From assembly GCA_032622095.1 (NCBI GenBank), contig CP136061.1, forward strand, positions 117,376,754 through 117,440,753: a stretch of DNA of 64,000 nt, given 5' to 3'. Position numbers and translations under genes: made by a program. This DNA comes from Siphonodentalium dalli. Its lineage: Eukaryota; Mollusca; Scaphopoda; Gadilida; Siphonodentaliidae. Shown piece by piece: positions 62,750 through 64,000 of the stretch. Under the pieces are notes generated by a model. The model searched no databases. It was not told where the DNA came from and worked only from the letters and a program-made list of their open reading frames with translations. How positions within the stretch are numbered: the stretch's first letter is position 1; each line of letters starts with the position of its first letter.

Positions 62750-63330
62750 TTGAACAGTTTGTGAGATACTGGATTTTAGCAACCCCTCCCCAAACACGTT
62801 TTTGGTCGAAAATTACATATTTTTGTTAACAACTGTACAAACATTTTCTAATTGATCTTAATGGGGCCCAACAAAAATCTTGTACTGAGCGTGTTGTCCA
62901 GAAATACCGTTTAATTGATTACAGATGTGTTCAGGCTTCCAGACCCCCAGTTACAACAACAACAACATATTTTATCGATAACAGGTAATTCTGCATGGAT
63001 TAACGTCGATTGTATAATATAAGAAATATTTGTTATAAACAACACATGACCAACTATATAATTTATATGGCTCAGTAGTTATCTCGACATCACATGTATA
63101 CACGAATTTGACAGAAATTGTGAACGGTTTGCCCGTATTGGATTTTAGCAGCAACCGCTCCCCGAACACGTTTTATTTATGATAACGACAACTTTTCTAA
63201 ATGATTCTAATTGGGACCAAATCATGATTCATATGATGAAAACCGGACCCGTAGACACAGCAAGTGTGGCTAAAGGTGTCAAAGGCTTCCAAATCACCAG
63301 TTACAACAACAACACATGATGTTTATAACA
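62750..63330. repeat. Two diverged tandem units of about 360 bp
   Basis: GGATTTTAGCAACCCCTCCC, CAAACACGTTTT, a (G/T)TCTAATT-GATCTTAATGGG block, GGCTTCCAGA and CAGTTACAACAACAACA recur at 63140-63320 in the same order (GGATTTTAGCAGCAACCGCT and so on). No coding. Confidence 0.75.
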
Positions 63331-64000
63331 TGTAATTTTATATTAATATATAGCGACTTTGTAGAACTAAAGTATTTGTTCTAAATGACATATAATATGA
63401 ACTAACATATACAAAACAAAATCATTGTTGCTGCAATAGTGATTGTTAGAGCTCCTCTAAATCGACCAAAATATAGAAACAATGGATAATGTATTGTATA
63501 TCTCATAAATTATTCTGATCAAGGTGGCAAGCGTTAGTACATATATGTTCTATGGTTTGATGTCCCCCTACACTTTGAGAGGTCTTGAACACACCACAAA
63601 CTGAAAGAATATGAGTTCAATATTAACTGAGGGTTTGTACAAAGGATAGTTATATAAGGAAATACACAATGTTTATGGATGGGTTGGTTCCCGAAATAGT
63701 GTGGCACTATAAACAACGCGGCTGCATGGCAAATATGAAAGACGAATTTTCTATTTTTCGAGAAAAGTCCTAGGACCATAAATAATGGTGTGATGTTTCA
63801 ATTTTGCCACAACGACAGAGAGGTGACGTTTTAAAGTGATTACTCAATAGGCCATAGTTAAAACTACTGCATTTCAAATCTTAAGCGAGAATGGAGTACT
63901 CAGCTCACAACTGTCACAAAAAATGCAATCTCGAACTGGGACCACCCCTACTGTGAAGTAGATTATTGAGGAACAAGTATTAACAGAGAGGTATATTCCC
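63331..64000. other. No recognised feature at the right end
   Basis: Minus-strand frame 63534-63779 has no family resemblance. Nothing else seen. Confidence 0.4.

Overview
The window is AT-rich animal DNA. It looks like a marine invertebrate, most probably a mollusc or another lophotrochozoan: genes are split by long introns, there are degenerate jockey/CR1-type LINEs, and miniature inverted-repeat (foldback) elements are very dense. No host gene other than the one below could be recognised. Species cannot be fixed from the sequence alone, and all family comparisons are from memory.

The one host gene I can support is on the + strand and spans at least 15048-46672. Eight exons are visible: 15048-15148, 15874-16076, 18304-18393, 21737-21792, 28053-28176, 35307-35431, 42781-43653 and 46500-46672. 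All have GT/AG borders and join in a single open frame of about 580 codons. The product aligns along a kinase domain plus a UBA-like segment with maternal embryonic leucine zipper kinase (MELK). Every nucleotide-binding or catalytic motif is altered: the Gly-loop reads RGKSWGEV, the VAIK lysine is Arg, the alpha-C Glu is Arg, HRD reads HRK, and DFG reads DIS. The APE, DMWS and subdomain XI landmarks are kept. This is the signature of a pseudokinase, and I consider it the main biological finding. The start-codon exon is not identified and no KA1 domain is visible at the C terminus.

Region by region: 1-15 kb is repeats, including foldback families A, B and C, a G-rich minisatellite, tRNA-like SINE pieces, and a 3-kb CACTCT-ended element at 11462-14443 that carries a nested TTA-flanked element. 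15-46.7 kb is the pseudokinase gene, its introns packed with MITEs, a 5'-truncated LINE (31.4-34.2 kb) and a 4.8-kb long inverted repeat (35.6-40.4 kb). 47.8-49.2 kb is a second, reverse-strand degenerate LINE. 50171-53557 is a 22-bp satellite of about 154 copies with a 352-bp higher-order period. 53.8-64 kb is again MITEs, Helitron-like ends and tandem duplications.

At least seven nonautonomous repeat families (A-G) occur here more than once. Comparing their copies exposes target-site duplications and one filled/empty insertion site (19988-20782). Most other apparent open frames are the two strands of palindromes or chance frames.
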